Shown here in pieces: positions 40,674-49,751 of a DNA stretch of 64,000 nt (position 1 is its first letter; every line of letters starts with the position of its first letter). This DNA comes from Curtobacterium sp. MCLR17_007 (GTDB taxonomy: Bacteria; Actinomycetota; Actinomycetes; Actinomycetales; Microbacteriaceae), in assembly GCF_003234655.2 (NCBI RefSeq), contig NZ_CP126271.1, positions 372,001-436,000 on the forward strand, read 5' to 3'. The notes beneath the pieces are model-generated. The model saw only the letters and a list, made by a program, of their open reading frames with translations, was not told the origin of the DNA and searched no databases. The position numbers and the translations under genes were made by a program.

Positions 40674-41717
40674 CTACGCGAGCGTCGCGGCGTCGATCAC
40701 GAAGCGGTAGCGCACGTCCGAGGACAGCACGCGCTCGTAGGCCTCGTTGACCTGGTCGGCGCTGATGAGCTCGGTCTCCGGCAGGATGTCGTGCTCGGCG
40801 CAGAAGTCGAGCATCTCCTGGGTCTCGGCGATGCCGCCGATGGCCGAACCGGCCCAGCTCAGGCGGCGCGGGATCAGCGCGAACGCCGGCACGTCGAGGG
40901 GCTCGGGCGGGGCGCCCACGTTGACGAGCGTGCCGTCGACCTTGAGCAGACCGAGGTAGGCCTGCATGTCGAGCTTCGCCGACACCGTGTTGATGATGAG
41001 CTCGAACGAGTTGGCGAGCTTCTCGAAGGTGTCGGCGTCCTTGGTGGCGTAGTGGGCCTTCGCGCCGTAGCGCAGCGAGTCGGCTTCCTTCGACGTGGTC
41101 TGCGACAGGACGGTGACCTCGGCGCCGAGCGCGACGGCGATCTTGACGGCCATGTGTCCCAGGCCGCCCATGCCGATCACGGCGACCTTCGTGCCGGGGC
41201 CGGCCTTCCAGTGGTGCAGCGGCGAGTAGGTCGTGATGCCGGCGCAGAGCAGCGGCGCGACCTTCTCGATGTCGAGCGACTCGGGGACGCGCAGGACGAA
41301 GTCCTGGTCCACGACGACGGCCTGGGAGTAGCCGCCCTGCGTGGTCGAGCCGTCCACGTCGACACTCGCGTAGGTGCCGATGTTGCCCTTCAGGCAGTAC
41401 TGCTCCTGGCCGGCGAGGCACTGCTCGCACTCGCCGCAGGAGTTCACCATGCAGCCGACGCCGACACGGTCGCCGACCTGGTGCTTGGTCACGTTCGCGC
41501 CGACCTCGGTGACGTGGCCGACGATCTCGTGGCCGACGACCTGCGGGTACTCGATGGGGCCCCACTCGCCGCGGACGGTGTGGATGTCCGAGTGGCAGAT
41601 GCCGGCGTAGGCGATGTCGATCATGACGTCGTCCGGGCCGACGTCACGACGGGTGATGGTGGTCTTGACGAGCGGCTCGGTGGCAGACGGGGCCGCGTAC
41701 GCGTTGACGGTTCGCAA
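40674..41717 (-). CDS. Zinc-dependent NAD(P) alcohol dehydrogenase (YahK/CAD-like)
   Basis: 347 residues from TTG at 41717, with AGGAG five bases upstream. MDR fold: catalytic zinc ligands in [16 protein letters not shown] and [10 protein letters not shown], structural zinc cluster [18 protein letters not shown], and nucleotide site [26 protein letters not shown], whose Ser/Thr after the beta-strand suggests NADPH. The sequence resembles the YahK aldehyde reductase/cinnamyl alcohol dehydrogenase group. Reduces aldehydes or oxidises primary alcohols in the cytoplasm. Monocistronic. Confidence 0.93.
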   Translation of the reverse strand: MRTVNAYAAPSATEPLVKTTITRRDVGPDDVMIDIAYAGICHSDIHTVRGEWGPIEYPQVVGHEIVGHVTEVGANVTKHQVGDRVGVGCMVNSCGECEQCLAGQEQYCLKGNIGTYASVDVDGSTTQGGYSQAVVVDQDFVLRVPESLDIEKVAPLLCAGITTYSPLHHWKAGPGTKVAVIGMGGLGHMAVKIAVALGAEVTVLSQTTSKEADSLRYGAKAHYATKDADTFEKLANSFELIINTVSAKLDMQAYLGLLKVDGTLVNVGAPPEPLDVPAFALIPRRLSWAGSAIGGIAETQEMLDFCAEHDILPETELISADQVNEAYERVLSSDVRYRFVIDAATLA

Positions 41718-42004
41718 TGGTCTCCTCGTGGGGATGCGGGTGGGGTCGGATCCGACCCTCGTCCATCTTCCTGGAGCGCTCCCTCGTGTGGGGGGCTCCA
41801 TCAGGGCACCCCGGAGTGGGGTGCCCGTGTCCCGGTCCCATTCGCGCACCCGCTTTGGTGGTGTCCCCGGTCGGTCGTACCGTTGAGACCACACCGGGTC
41901 GACACCGAATCCGTCGCCACGATGCCGTCCGCGTCCTGCGGATCCATGGCACAGCGGAACGACACGGTCAGCAAGGGGCTTCACCGCTCATGAAGGGCTG
42001 TCAC
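41718..42004. other. Structured intergenic region upstream of alcohol dehydrogenase
   Basis: No gene seen. GGGCACCCC (41804-41812) pairs with GGGGTGCCC (41818-41826), and TGGAGC/GCTCCA arms lie around 41772-41800. These may belong to the leader of the leftward alcohol dehydrogenase transcript or terminate something upstream. Confidence 0.4.
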
Positions 42005-42160
42005 ATGACCGCCACAGCACTCCTGCCCGCCCACGAATGGCACCGCCGCGGCCTGCGCTCGCCGGCCGAGATCACCGCACTCGTCGAAGCCCGGCTCGTC
42101 CACTTCATGGACGTCGACGAGCCCACGTACGCTGACTTCCTCGGCGAGCCCGTCCTCTGA
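42005..42160 (+). CDS. Small protein of unknown function
   Basis: 51 residues from ATG at 42005, with GAAGGG eight bases before; another ATG at 41990 would add five residues. No TM segment or signal. HEWHRRGLRSPAEITALVEARLVHFMDVDEPTYADFLGEPVL reads like a folded amphipathic peptide rather than random GC-rich frame. A hairpin follows five bases after the stop. No family recognised. Confidence 0.5.
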   Translation: MTATALLPAHEWHRRGLRSPAEITALVEARLVHFMDVDEPTYADFLGEPVL

Positions 42161-42164
42161 CGAG

Positions 42165-42184
42165 CTCGATCACTGACGATCGAG
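42165..42184. terminator. Hairpin after small ORF
   Basis: CTCGATC (42165-42171) and GATCGAG (42178-42184) over ACTGAC, between the convergent small ORF and the two-TM protein gene. Confidence 0.5.
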
Positions 42185-42206
42185 TCGGATCCCGCGCGGC
42201 TCTGCG

Positions 42207-42398
42207 CTAGCTCTTCGGAGCGCGGGAGAAGAACAGCGTCAACACCCCGAGCGCGATCGCCGCGACGATCAGCACCCACGCCAGGGCGCCGAACAGGCCG
42301 TCCAGCGGAGTGATCAGCAGGACGATGCCCGCCACCAGCAACACCGCCGCCCCGATCAGGACGGGCACGTGCGGTCGGCGGATCCATGTACGTGCCAT
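42207..42398 (-). CDS. Two-TM small membrane protein
   Basis: 63 residues: basic start MARTWIRRPHVP, helices VLIGAAVLLVAGIVLLI and LFGALAWVLIVAAIALGVL, and tail FFSRAPKS. No family assigned. It starts 16 bases after the glycerate kinase stop on the same strand, so may be co-transcribed. Confidence 0.65.
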   Translation of the reverse strand: MARTWIRRPHVPVLIGAAVLLVAGIVLLITPLDGLFGALAWVLIVAAIALGVLTLFFSRAPKS

Positions 42399-42414
42399 GC
42401 GTCTGAGCCTACGC

Positions 42415-43506
42415 TCAGCGGCTGTGTTCGACGCGGGCCGACAACCGTCGCCCCGCGATCCGCACGAACCGCAGCGGATCGGTCATGGCGTCCCCGGGCT
42501 CGCCCGTCGTCTGCGTCGCGATGACCGTCAACGAGGCCGCCGCGGCGAAGGCGTCCACCGGGGCGTCGACCTCGCCGGCGACGAGCATCGTCGGCCGATC
42601 GGCAGCCATGGCGAGCACGACCGAGGGCACCTTCCCTGCCGCCGACTGTCCGTCGTAGCGGCCCTCGCCCGTGACCACGACGTCGGCGTCCGCGATCGCG
42701 TCCGGCAGCCCGAGCACCCCGGCGACGGCCGATGCGCCACCCGCGAGCGTCGCGCCCCACACCAGCAGTCCGAACCCCGCCCCGCCCGCGGCGCCGGCAC
42801 CGGGGAGGTCGGGGTCGACATCCGGGAACCGTGCGGCCCACCGCGCCAGGCGGTCCTCGTGGACGGCGACGCGGTCCGGGGTCACGCCCTTCTGCGGTCC
42901 GAAGACCGCGGCGGCGCCCGACGGCCCCAGCAGCGGCGAGGTCACGTCGGTCAGCACGGTGACGCCGAGCGGTGGGAGTGGTCGCAGCCCGGTCGTGTCG
43001 ATCGGGTGGTCACCGGCGGCGTCGAGCAGCGATCCGCCCGCCGGCGCATCGTCGAGCGACAGCCCCAGGGCCCTGAGCAGTCCCGCACCGCCGTCGGTCG
43101 AGGCGCTCCCGCCGATGCCGAGCACGAGCCCCGTCGCTCCGGCGTCGAGCGCGGCCACGATCGCCTCGCCGAACCCGGTGGTCTGCGCCCGGTCCGGCTC
43201 GAGCGTCGTCAGCAATGGGAGGCCGCTCGTCGCGGCGAGCTCGACGACCGCCCGGCCGTCCGGCAGTGACAGCCACCACGTGTCGACCGGGTCGCCGGCC
43301 GGCCCGGTGACGGTGACCGGGACATGTCGGGCGTCGGGGAAGGCCGTGGCGAACGCGGTGAGCGTCCCCTCGCCGCCGTCCGCCATCGGCACCAGGGTCA
43401 GGACGTCGTCGGGTCGTCCCTCGGCCCATCCCTCGGCGATCGCGGTGGCGACGGCCGCGGCGGTGGCGGTCCCCTTGAACGAGTCCGGAGCGATCACGAC
43501 GTGCAC
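42415..43506 (-). CDS. Glycerate kinase (GckA/GlxK family)
   Basis: 363 residues, GTG start. N-terminal VIAPDSFKGT, then PMADGGEGT, GIGGSASTDGGAG (phosphate/substrate loop), LTDVTSPLLGPSGAAAVFGPQKG, and VVTGEGRYDGQSAAGK near residue 280 are all family signatures (PF02595). Phosphorylates D-glycerate, usually to 2-phosphoglycerate in this family, feeding glycolysis. No glyoxylate genes adjoin it. Confidence 0.95.
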   Translation of the reverse strand: MHVVIAPDSFKGTATAAAVATAIAEGWAEGRPDDVLTLVPMADGGEGTLTAFATAFPDARHVPVTVTGPAGDPVDTWWLSLPDGRAVVELAATSGLPLLTTLEPDRAQTTGFGEAIVAALDAGATGLVLGIGGSASTDGGAGLLRALGLSLDDAPAGGSLLDAAGDHPIDTTGLRPLPPLGVTVLTDVTSPLLGPSGAAAVFGPQKGVTPDRVAVHEDRLARWAARFPDVDPDLPGAGAAGGAGFGLLVWGATLAGGASAVAGVLGLPDAIADADVVVTGEGRYDGQSAAGKVPSVVLAMAADRPTMLVAGEVDAPVDAFAAAASLTVIATQTTGEPGDAMTDPLRFVRIAGRRLSARVEHSR

Positions 43507-43589
43507 GGCACCACGCTAGCGGGCCGGATGCACACGACCGGCGTTCCCGGCTGCGCTGGCCTCAGCGACTGCAGGTTCCGCCGCCGCGA

Positions 43590-43637
43590 TGACGGATCCG
43601 GTCGACGATCCCCGGTCTCGGCCGACCGGATCCGTCA
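43590..43637. terminator. 15-bp inverted repeat downstream of the flavin oxidase gene
   Basis: TGACGGATCCGGTCG (43590-43604) pairs perfectly with CGACCGGATCCGTCA (43623-43637) across 18 bases. It lies 35 bases past the oxidase stop and 84 bases before the glycerate kinase start, so it could be a terminator or a regulatory site. Confidence 0.6.
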
Positions 43638-43671
43638 CGCGGCGGATCGGACTCGACCCGCGCGCTGGTAG

Positions 43672-44781
43672 TCACACCGGGATCGCGAAGCGCGGATGCG
43701 GCACCCCTCCCGTGGCGAGGTCGGCGAGCATCTCCCCGAGCAGGGGCGCGAACTTGAAGCCGTGCCCCGACGACCCCGTCGCCACCGTGACCGGTCCGCG
43801 CCGGTCGAGCACGAAGTCCTCGGTGGGCGAGTTGTCGTACAGGCAGCTGATGAGGTCGGGGGCCGACGCGTCGACGCCGGGGACGAACCGCACGACGTAC
43901 TCCTGCAGTCGCCGGACCTGGTCCGGCACGGGTGCGAGGTCGCGATGGTCGGGGTCGACGACGGGACCGGTGCCGTGGAAGCCGACCTTGACGCCCTCAC
44001 CCGGTGTGAGCAGGCCGTACACGTCCGGTCCGTCGAGCTGCCAGTGCACGAAGCTCGGCCACGCGCCGTCCGGCAGCTGGCTCGGGAAGTGAGCGGGCTG
44101 CTCCTGGGTGACACGCAGCGCCGGGAGGCCCGACCCGCGTCCGGCGAACAGGTCACCGACCACGGCGGGGGCCCACGACCCGACCGCCGCGACCACGCTG
44201 GTGGCGGTGACGGACGTGCTGCCGTCCGGACCGTCGAGGGTCAGCGTGACGGTGTCCCCGTGGTCCTCGACGCCGGTGACCCGGGTGTGGAACCGCAGCT
44301 CGGCGCCGCCCGTCGCGGCGAGGTCGAGGAGCGCCTCGATCGTGTCCGCCGACCGGATGCGTCCCGCCGACGGGTGCGTCAGGACGGAGCCCTCGAAGGC
44401 CAGCCCGGGCCAGCGCGCCGCCGCCTGCTCCGTGGAGAGGCGCTCGTGGTCGATGTCCGCGGCGGTCAGGGCTGCGGCGATGGCGTCGATCTGCTCGGGG
44501 CGACCGTGGTCGACGGCGCCGGTCAGGTCGAGCAGCGTACGACCACTCGCGGCTTCGAGGTCGCGCCAGGCGTCGAAGGCCTGCTGACAGAGCGCGACGT
44601 ACTCGGCATCGGCGTAGCCCATGCGGAAGATGCGGCTCGCTCCGTGCGACGAGCCCCGGTCGTGCCCGCGGCCGAACTGTTCCACGAGCAGGACCCGCTC
44701 GCCTCGCGCGGCGAGCGCTCGCGCCGTGGCTGCCCCGATGACGCCCGCGCCGATGACGACGTGGTCATGCGCTGCGATCAT
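43672..44781 (-). CDS. Sarcosine oxidase-like FAD oxidoreductase (MSOX/SolA type)
   Basis: 369 residues from ATG at 44781 (a further in-frame ATG at 44802 would add MDHYDRC). FAD-binding GAGVIGAATARALAARG at residues 11-27, GSSHGASRIFRMGY at about 44 (GSSHG is typical of monomeric sarcosine oxidase), the covalent-flavin Cys candidate in DLISCLYDNSPTEDFVLDR, and ATGSSGHGFKFAP at the end. Oxidises a secondary amine such as sarcosine or an N-methyl amino acid, releasing H2O2. Substrate not fixed by sequence alone. Confidence 0.88.
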   Translation of the reverse strand: MIAAHDHVVIGAGVIGAATARALAARGERVLLVEQFGRGHDRGSSHGASRIFRMGYADAEYVALCQQAFDAWRDLEAASGRTLLDLTGAVDHGRPEQIDAIAAALTAADIDHERLSTEQAAARWPGLAFEGSVLTHPSAGRIRSADTIEALLDLAATGGAELRFHTRVTGVEDHGDTVTLTLDGPDGSTSVTATSVVAAVGSWAPAVVGDLFAGRGSGLPALRVTQEQPAHFPSQLPDGAWPSFVHWQLDGPDVYGLLTPGEGVKVGFHGTGPVVDPDHRDLAPVPDQVRRLQEYVVRFVPGVDASAPDLISCLYDNSPTEDFVLDRRGPVTVATGSSGHGFKFAPLLGEMLADLATGGVPHPRFAIPV

Positions 44782-44860
44782 GCAGCGATCGTAGTGGTCC
44801 ACGCCAGGGGTGGATCAGCAGGTCCTCGATGTCGGGACGCGGATGCGGTAGGACGGGAAC

Positions 44861-45724
44861 GTGATGGACCGTGCGGCCCTGGCCGAGTTCCTGCGTCTCC
44901 GCCGTGGCGCGCTGCAGCCGGAGGACGTCGGGCTGCCCCGCGGGCAACGCCGCCGAACCGAGGGGCTGCGGCGGGAGGAGGTCGCCGTGCTCTGCAGCAT
45001 GTCGACCGACTACTACGCGCGACTCGAGCGCGGCACGGGGCCACACCCGTCCGAGCAGATGACGGCAGCGATCGCGCAGGGGCTGCACCTGTCGATCGAC
45101 GAACGCGACCACCTGTTCCGGCTCGCCGGACACCACCCGCCCGCGCGGGGGACCACGAGCGAGCACGTCGGTCCGGGGATGCTCCGGATCCTCGACCGAC
45201 TGGTCGACACCCCTGCGGAGATCGTGACGGAACTCGGCGAGACGCTCCGGCAGACCCCGCTCGGACGGGCACTGACCGGGGACGTTGCGCAGCGCTCCGG
45301 ACCGGCTCGGAGCCTGGGCTACCGGTGGTTCACGGACCCGGAGGCGCAGGCCGCGTACCCGCCGGAGGAACGGCTCCTGCTGTCCCGCGTCTACGCCGCC
45401 GGGCTCCGCGAGGTCGTGACCCTGCGCGGTCCGGGGTCCCACGCGGCGTCCCTGGTCGACGCCCTCCGGGACGACGCAGCGTTCCGCGCGGTGTGGGACC
45501 GACACGAGGTCGGCATCCGGCCGCCCGAGGTCAAGCGGTTCCTGCACCCCGTGGTCGGTGCGCTCGAACTGGCGTGTCAGACGCTTCTCGACACGGAGCA
45601 GTCCCACCGGATGCTCGTCTACACGGCCGTGCCCGGCAGTCGGAGTCACGAACGGCTGCAGCTGCTCGCCGTGGTGGGGTCGCAGGACATGGCCGCTGTC
45701 GGGGACGCCCCGGGGAGCCACTGA
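44861..45724 (+). CDS. XRE-family regulator with MmyB-like ligand domain
   Basis: 287 residues (GTG 44861, or ATG 44864). HTH at about 8-80: [47 protein letters not shown], typical of this actinobacterial group. An MmyB-like PAS fold domain is at about 105-270. It usually controls an adjacent SDR; the next gene, 76 bases on, is an SDR in the same direction. The ligand might be a fatty acid or similar (inference from family). Confidence 0.9.
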   Translation: MMDRAALAEFLRLRRGALQPEDVGLPRGQRRRTEGLRREEVAVLCSMSTDYYARLERGTGPHPSEQMTAAIAQGLHLSIDERDHLFRLAGHHPPARGTTSEHVGPGMLRILDRLVDTPAEIVTELGETLRQTPLGRALTGDVAQRSGPARSLGYRWFTDPEAQAAYPPEERLLLSRVYAAGLREVVTLRGPGSHAASLVDALRDDAAFRAVWDRHEVGIRPPEVKRFLHPVVGALELACQTLLDTEQSHRMLVYTAVPGSRSHERLQLLAVVGSQDMAAVGDAPGSH

Positions 45725-45800
45725 CCGACAGGTCCTGGATGCGGCCGGGGCGGAGCCGGACCATGGGGACACACACCCGTCGTCCCCGGAAGGACACCCC

Positions 45801-46724
45801 ATGCCGACCACCCCGAAGCTCGACCTCCCCGACCAGACCGGCACCCTCGCCGTCGTCACCGGCGCCAGCGACGGCCTGGGCGCGGTGATCGCGCGACGGC
45901 TCGCCGCTGCCGGCGCCGAGGTCGTCATGCCCGTCCGGTCCGCCGACAAGGGGGAGCGGGCGGCCGCACGCATCCGACAGGCCGTGCCCGCGGCGACGGT
46001 CCGGGTGATGCCCCTCGACCTGTCCCGACTGGACTCCGTCGACGCCCTCGTGCTGCAGCTCGCGGAAGACGGCCGTCCGGTCGGCCTGCTCCTCAACAAC
46101 GCCGGGGTGATGCGGCCTCCGACCCGACAGGAGACCGCGGACGGGTTCGAGCTGCAGGTCGGCACGAACCACCTCGGGCACTTCGCGCTGACGCTCGGGC
46201 TGCTCCCACTGCTGCGGGCCGGCCGTGCACGGGTGGTGCACCAGACCAGCGTCGCCGCGCGGACCGGGTCCCTCGAGCTCGACGACTTCGCGCAGCAGCG
46301 ACGGTACGACGTCATGCGGGCCTACAGCGCCTCGAAGATCGCCGTCGGGCTGTTCGCACGGGAACTCGACCGCCGGAGCCGCGCCGGCGGATGGGGCATC
46401 ACCAGCACCCTCGCGCACCCCGGCGTCTCGCCGACCAACCTGCTCGCCGCCCAGCCCGGGATGGGACGGGAGCGCGCCGGCGGCGAACGGCGGGTGATCG
46501 AGGTCCTGGCGCGCGTCGGGGTCCTCGGCACCGTGGAGAGCGCGGCGCTCCCCGCACTGCTCGCCGCGACCAGCACCGACGAGCACACCGACGTGTTGTA
46601 CGGCCCGAAGCGCACCGTCGGGGGACCGCCCGCGCGACGCCCGCTGTGGAAGCCGTTCACCGACACGGCGACGGCGAGCGCGCTGTGGGACCTGTCCGCC
46701 GAGCTCACCGGCGTCCGGGTGTGA
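45801..46724 (+). CDS. Short-chain dehydrogenase (retinol-dehydrogenase-like)
   Basis: 307 residues. [20 protein letters not shown] is the cofactor motif, followed by MPVRSADKG (basic residue after the second strand, NADP preference), LLNNAGVM, a Ser in HQTSVAAR, and YSASKIA (YxxxK) for catalysis. The C-terminal extension ([20 protein letters not shown]..) fits WWOX/retinol-dehydrogenase-like SDRs. Oxidises or reduces an unknown alcohol/ketone. Under probable control of the preceding XRE gene. A bidirectional terminator follows. Confidence 0.92.
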   Translation: MPTTPKLDLPDQTGTLAVVTGASDGLGAVIARRLAAAGAEVVMPVRSADKGERAAARIRQAVPAATVRVMPLDLSRLDSVDALVLQLAEDGRPVGLLLNNAGVMRPPTRQETADGFELQVGTNHLGHFALTLGLLPLLRAGRARVVHQTSVAARTGSLELDDFAQQRRYDVMRAYSASKIAVGLFARELDRRSRAGGWGITSTLAHPGVSPTNLLAAQPGMGRERAGGERRVIEVLARVGVLGTVESAALPALLAATSTDEHTDVLYGPKRTVGGPPARRPLWKPFTDTATASALWDLSAELTGVRV

Positions 46725-46760
46725 CCACCGGCCGCTGGACGGTGAGCGCGCCGATCGACG

Positions 46761-46809
46761 GAGGCACCACGGGCCTCGGCCCTGTCGGCCGGTAGACCCG
46801 TGGTGCCTC
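46761..46809. terminator. Bidirectional terminator
   Basis: GAGGCACCACGGG (46761-46773) pairs perfectly with CCCGTGGTGCCTC (46797-46809); a smaller GGCC/GGCC hairpin forms the loop. It separates the SDR from the convergent cold-shock-like gene and marks the left edge of the compositionally odd segment. Confidence 0.75.
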
Positions 46810-46831
46810 TCATCAAGGTGCAGGGGTGAGG

Positions 46832-47134
46832 TCAGTCCTTCTGATCTGCATCCCACTTGATCGTCAGGATCGAGTTGAGGACACCGGATCCGGCTTGAAC
46901 CTCCACGGGACCTTCGTTCCCGTCCACAAGCACTCGAGTTGCCTGCGCCGAACAGGAACCGTGCTTCACGTCATCCCATTCAACGAAAACTGATTCGCCG
47001 ACATTGAGAACTCCGAATGACCGGCCCTCAATTGTGCTGAAGTGCGCCCAGACGCCACCGTCGACATTCGCGACATCGATGACGCCCCATCCTTCATCGG
47101 CGTTCCAGCTGCAAACTACTCCGGGTTCTGACAT
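46832..47134 (-). CDS. Divergent cold-shock-domain-like protein
   Basis: 100 residues. Residues 5-68 align with the cold-shock fold: GVVCSWNADEGWGVIDV (RNP1 KGFGFI replaced by EGWGVI), VWAHFSTIEGRSF (RNP2 VFVHFS kept as VWAHFS), then NVGESVFVEWDD. A 30-residue tail (VQAGSGVLNSILTIKWDADQKD) is extra. Base composition is visibly lower in GC than neighbours. GAGGAG precedes the ATG. It is nine bases after the secreted-protein gene, so the two form an operon. Nucleic-acid binding is likely but weaker than in true Csp proteins. Confidence 0.72.
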   Translation of the reverse strand: MSEPGVVCSWNADEGWGVIDVANVDGGVWAHFSTIEGRSFGVLNVGESVFVEWDDVKHGSCSAQATRVLVDGNEGPVEVQAGSGVLNSILTIKWDADQKD

Positions 47135-47143
47135 CGATGCTCC

Positions 47144-47830
47144 TCAGCAGGAGGTGGCGGACCCGCAGCGGTTACCCGTCGCGGTGAACGAACCGTACAC
47201 CTGAAGGGTCGCAGTGCCGTTGCCCTTCACGCGCCAGGTGTACAGGCCCGAGTACGCGATGTGCGTTCCATCGGGCGAGCCGCTGTAGTTGCCGTGGAAC
47301 TGGTACACGCACTCCTCTGTGTGGCCGGACTGCGCCTTCTGCGTCGCGCCGTTCTTGGTCCAGTGCTGCGGGGCTTCCACCACGTCACCGACGACGGTGG
47401 CGCAGTCGGCGGGCGAGAGCTTGATCCCCCACGGAACGGTGCTGCCTCCGCACTGGTGCTGCACCGTGTAGCTCAGGTTCGCGTCCGAGAACTTGTAGAA
47501 CTTGTTGCAGAGCAGCTTCGCTCCCTGCGGGCCGGCCACCGCGGGGGCCGCAGCGGCTGAAACCGCCCTGCTCGACTGAACGGACGCGGCTGCCGGTTGA
47601 TCCGAGTTCACGTCGTCGGCTGGCGCGACGTCCTGTACCGACTGCAGCGTGCCGGTCGAGGTCGTCGTCTTCGAAGTCCCGTCGGCTTGAGTGATCGTGA
47701 GCGTGCTGGAGAGCGGTACGTCGGCGTCCGGCGTGGTGACCGCGTGCGCAGGTGCCGCGAGAGTGATGGAGAGAAGGACGGCCCCCAGTGGCAATGTCCA
47801 GAGTACGGAGCGCTTCTTCGTGATTCGCAT
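47144..47830 (-). CDS. Secreted Cys-rich protein, unknown family
   Basis: 228 residues from ATG at 47830 (GAGGGG upstream). Sec signal peptide MRITKKRS + LPLGAVLLSITLAAPAHA, cleavage after AHA (about residue 30). A Thr/Ser/Ala-rich linker (30-105) leads to a C-terminal domain with six cysteines (LLCNKF, HQCGG, ADCATV, EECVYQ, NRCGS, TSC) that could form three disulfides, plus beta-rich THIAYSGLYTWRVKGNGTATLQVYGSF. No enzyme motif seen. Looks like an exported binding or toxin-like domain; first gene of a pair with the cold-shock-like protein. Confidence 0.75.
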   Translation of the reverse strand: MRITKKRSVLWTLPLGAVLLSITLAAPAHAVTTPDADVPLSSTLTITQADGTSKTTTSTGTLQSVQDVAPADDVNSDQPAAASVQSSRAVSAAAAPAVAGPQGAKLLCNKFYKFSDANLSYTVQHQCGGSTVPWGIKLSPADCATVVGDVVEAPQHWTKNGATQKAQSGHTEECVYQFHGNYSGSPDGTHIAYSGLYTWRVKGNGTATLQVYGSFTATGNRCGSATSC

Positions 47831-48406
47831 GGTGTTCCCCTCAAGCGCCCCCTTGCCGCGTGAGCGGGAGCAAAGCACGCAGCTTCTTGCCTGACAAGAC
47901 GCATTCGCGAACCGAAGGCGAAACCGCACCCATTCCGGGTCGATCTATGGACAGTTTCAGCCCCGCTCCATCTTGCAGATCTGTCGCGACGATTCGGTTT
48001 CGCGCTGGAACAATTACTTCGAATCGATTCGGCGCAAGAAGCCGGAGCCGGCGGAGCCGCCTCCGGGACGCCTCGCGTGCGTCCCTGCCGAAGGCGGAGT
48101 CCACCCCGACAACGAGCAAGCGTGCACGGCGCACTGCTCCTGACTCGCCGGGAAACGTTCGCCGACTGAGGCAGCACCGAGGAACGCGCTTCGGTGACGA
48201 GTTGTGCGCGAAGGCGACATGTCATCTGCGCGCCGACGACAAGCGGCGGCCCCAGGGAGCCCAGCGGACCAGGGGATGGGCGGTGCCGTCCTGCACAGCG
48301 ACGGCAAGCGCGACTTGTTGCGCGTTCGAGAGGCTGGAGTCTCAACTCCTTCGAGCGAAGACTCATCTGGGTTGAGAACGACAGCGATGGACATGTCTGG
48401 AATCGG
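47831..48406. other. 576-bp region with no convincing gene, atypical composition
   Basis: GC is clearly lower than in the rest of the window and rare codons such as ATA, GTA and AGG appear in every frame. The best candidate is a 97-codon leftward frame 47841-48134 (MRRARLLVVGVDSAFG..), which would sit ten bases before the secreted-protein gene, but it has no family match I know and no good ribosome site. It adjoins the 3' end of tRNA-Gly, the usual side for integrated or decayed DNA. Confidence 0.5.
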
Positions 48407-48477
48407 AGCGAGTGACGGGAATCGAACCCGCGCTACCAGCTTGGGAAGCTGGAGTTCTACCATTGAACTACACTCGC
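48407..48477 (-). tRNA. tRNA-Gly (anticodon CCC)
   Basis: 71 bases on the minus strand. Acceptor GCGAGTG/CACTCGC, D-arm GTTC-AATGGTA-GAAC, anticodon arm CCAGC-TTCCCAA-GCTGG giving anticodon CCC, T-arm GCGGG-TTCGATT-CCCGT (one G-T pair), and discriminator T. CCA is not encoded. Confidence 0.95.
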
Positions 48478-48674
48478 GCGCCCGCTCAGCGGGACTCGAC
48501 CACCATAGCGGATTCTCCGCTGGAAGCCAGCCGACCGCCCGCCGTGCGCCGATCCACCGGGTCCGCCCCGAGCCTCCCGTGTCTCTTCTGTGAGCCGCCC
48601 CGCCTGACGGACAGGTGTCGGGCGCGTGTGTAGCGTCCAGGGGGTTCCAGCGACCCCGACCGAGGAGGACACGG

Positions 48675-49751
48675 ATGGTCAGACATCCCCTCATCGACGA
48701 CGTGGTCGGCCCCGCCATCGTGGTCGACTCCGGCTCGCAGGTGGTGTGGCTGACCGAGGCGCTGGCCTCGCTGCTGCGACGTGCGTCCGACGCCGGCCGG
48801 ACGGTCGTGCTCCGTACCGAACCGGGCGCCGCGCTGACGCCGGCGCTCCGACACGCACTCGGTGCACACGGCGCCGCCTGGGCGGTCACCGACCCGGACG
48901 GCACCCTGCGCGACGGACGCACCGGGGTCCGGGCGGAACGCATCGAGGACTTCGTCGAGCACGGGCCCGAGCTGCTGGGACCGCCGTCAGCGGAGCACCC
49001 CGCGGCCACCGGCTCGGTCCGCCAGATCAGCATCGACCTGACACTGCGGCACCACGCCGAACGCGCGATCGACATCGGTTCCGCGATCGAGGCGCTCTGC
49101 CACACGGTGGGCGCCTGCCCGGACCGCTGGGGGACCGTCGAGCCGCTCGCCGTGCCCTGGGACCGGTGGGTCGTGACCCAGTACGCCAAGCACGAGGCGC
49201 CGGGCATCAGCACGTCCTACGCCGTCGGCGAGGGCTTCTCGGCGACGATGACCGCACACCTGACCGACACCGTCGTGATCGAGACGATGTCCGCCGTCCT
49301 GACCATCCCGGACGAAGGAACGGATCCGCAGCTGGCCGAGCGCATGCTCGCCGCGGTGCACCGTGTGGCCGAGGACGTCGTCCCGGTGTTCGGTGTCGTG
49401 ATGCAGCGCCGCGGGGACGCCGACCACCTGGTGCGCGCCGTCGCGCACGGCGAGCCCTCGCCGCTCGCGGTGATCGTCGGTCCCGAGGCCGTCTCCTTCC
49501 TGGACCGCGGCGAGGTCTGGCCGCCGCCGCACACCTCGACGTCGACCTTCGGCGATCGCGGCGACGGCGACCACGGGCTCATCGTCCGGCTGGAGGACGG
49601 CTGGACCGCGCTCGAGTCCTTCCTGGACCGCATCGACGAGGACCGCTTCCTGCAGCTCGTCGGTGGCGCCCCGCTCGACCCGGCGCACGACGAGGGCACC
49701 CTCGACGGACACGTCGGAGCGAGCCTGCCGGGCGGCCACAGTGCCCCGTGA
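48675..49751 (+). CDS. Uncharacterised protein, possibly DUF6177 family
   Basis: 358 residues; ATG at 48675 with GAGGAGGA upstream. No signal peptide or TM helix. The N-terminus (HPLIDDVVGPAIVVDSGSQVVWLTEALASLL) and WDRWVVTQYAKHEAPGISTSYAVGEGFSATM at about 155-185 suggest a soluble alpha/beta protein. I associate the pattern with DUF6177, but only from memory. Overlaps the next gene by 11 bases, so the two products probably act together. Confidence 0.65.
   Translation: MVRHPLIDDVVGPAIVVDSGSQVVWLTEALASLLRRASDAGRTVVLRTEPGAALTPALRHALGAHGAAWAVTDPDGTLRDGRTGVRAERIEDFVEHGPELLGPPSAEHPAATGSVRQISIDLTLRHHAERAIDIGSAIEALCHTVGACPDRWGTVEPLAVPWDRWVVTQYAKHEAPGISTSYAVGEGFSATMTAHLTDTVVIETMSAVLTIPDEGTDPQLAERMLAAVHRVAEDVVPVFGVVMQRRGDADHLVRAVAHGEPSPLAVIVGPEAVSFLDRGEVWPPPHTSTSTFGDRGDGDHGLIVRLEDGWTALESFLDRIDEDRFLQLVGGAPLDPAHDEGTLDGHVGASLPGGHSAP

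Noticed and set aside
47860..48375. 171-codon plus-strand frame in the no-gene region
   Set aside because: Ser/Arg-rich, no family, no ribosome site, and poor codon use.
48407..48477. Duplicated tRNA 3' end (attachment site) at the left edge of the odd segment
   Set aside because: No copy of the tRNA-Gly 3' end was found near 46.8 kb, and no integrase is present.
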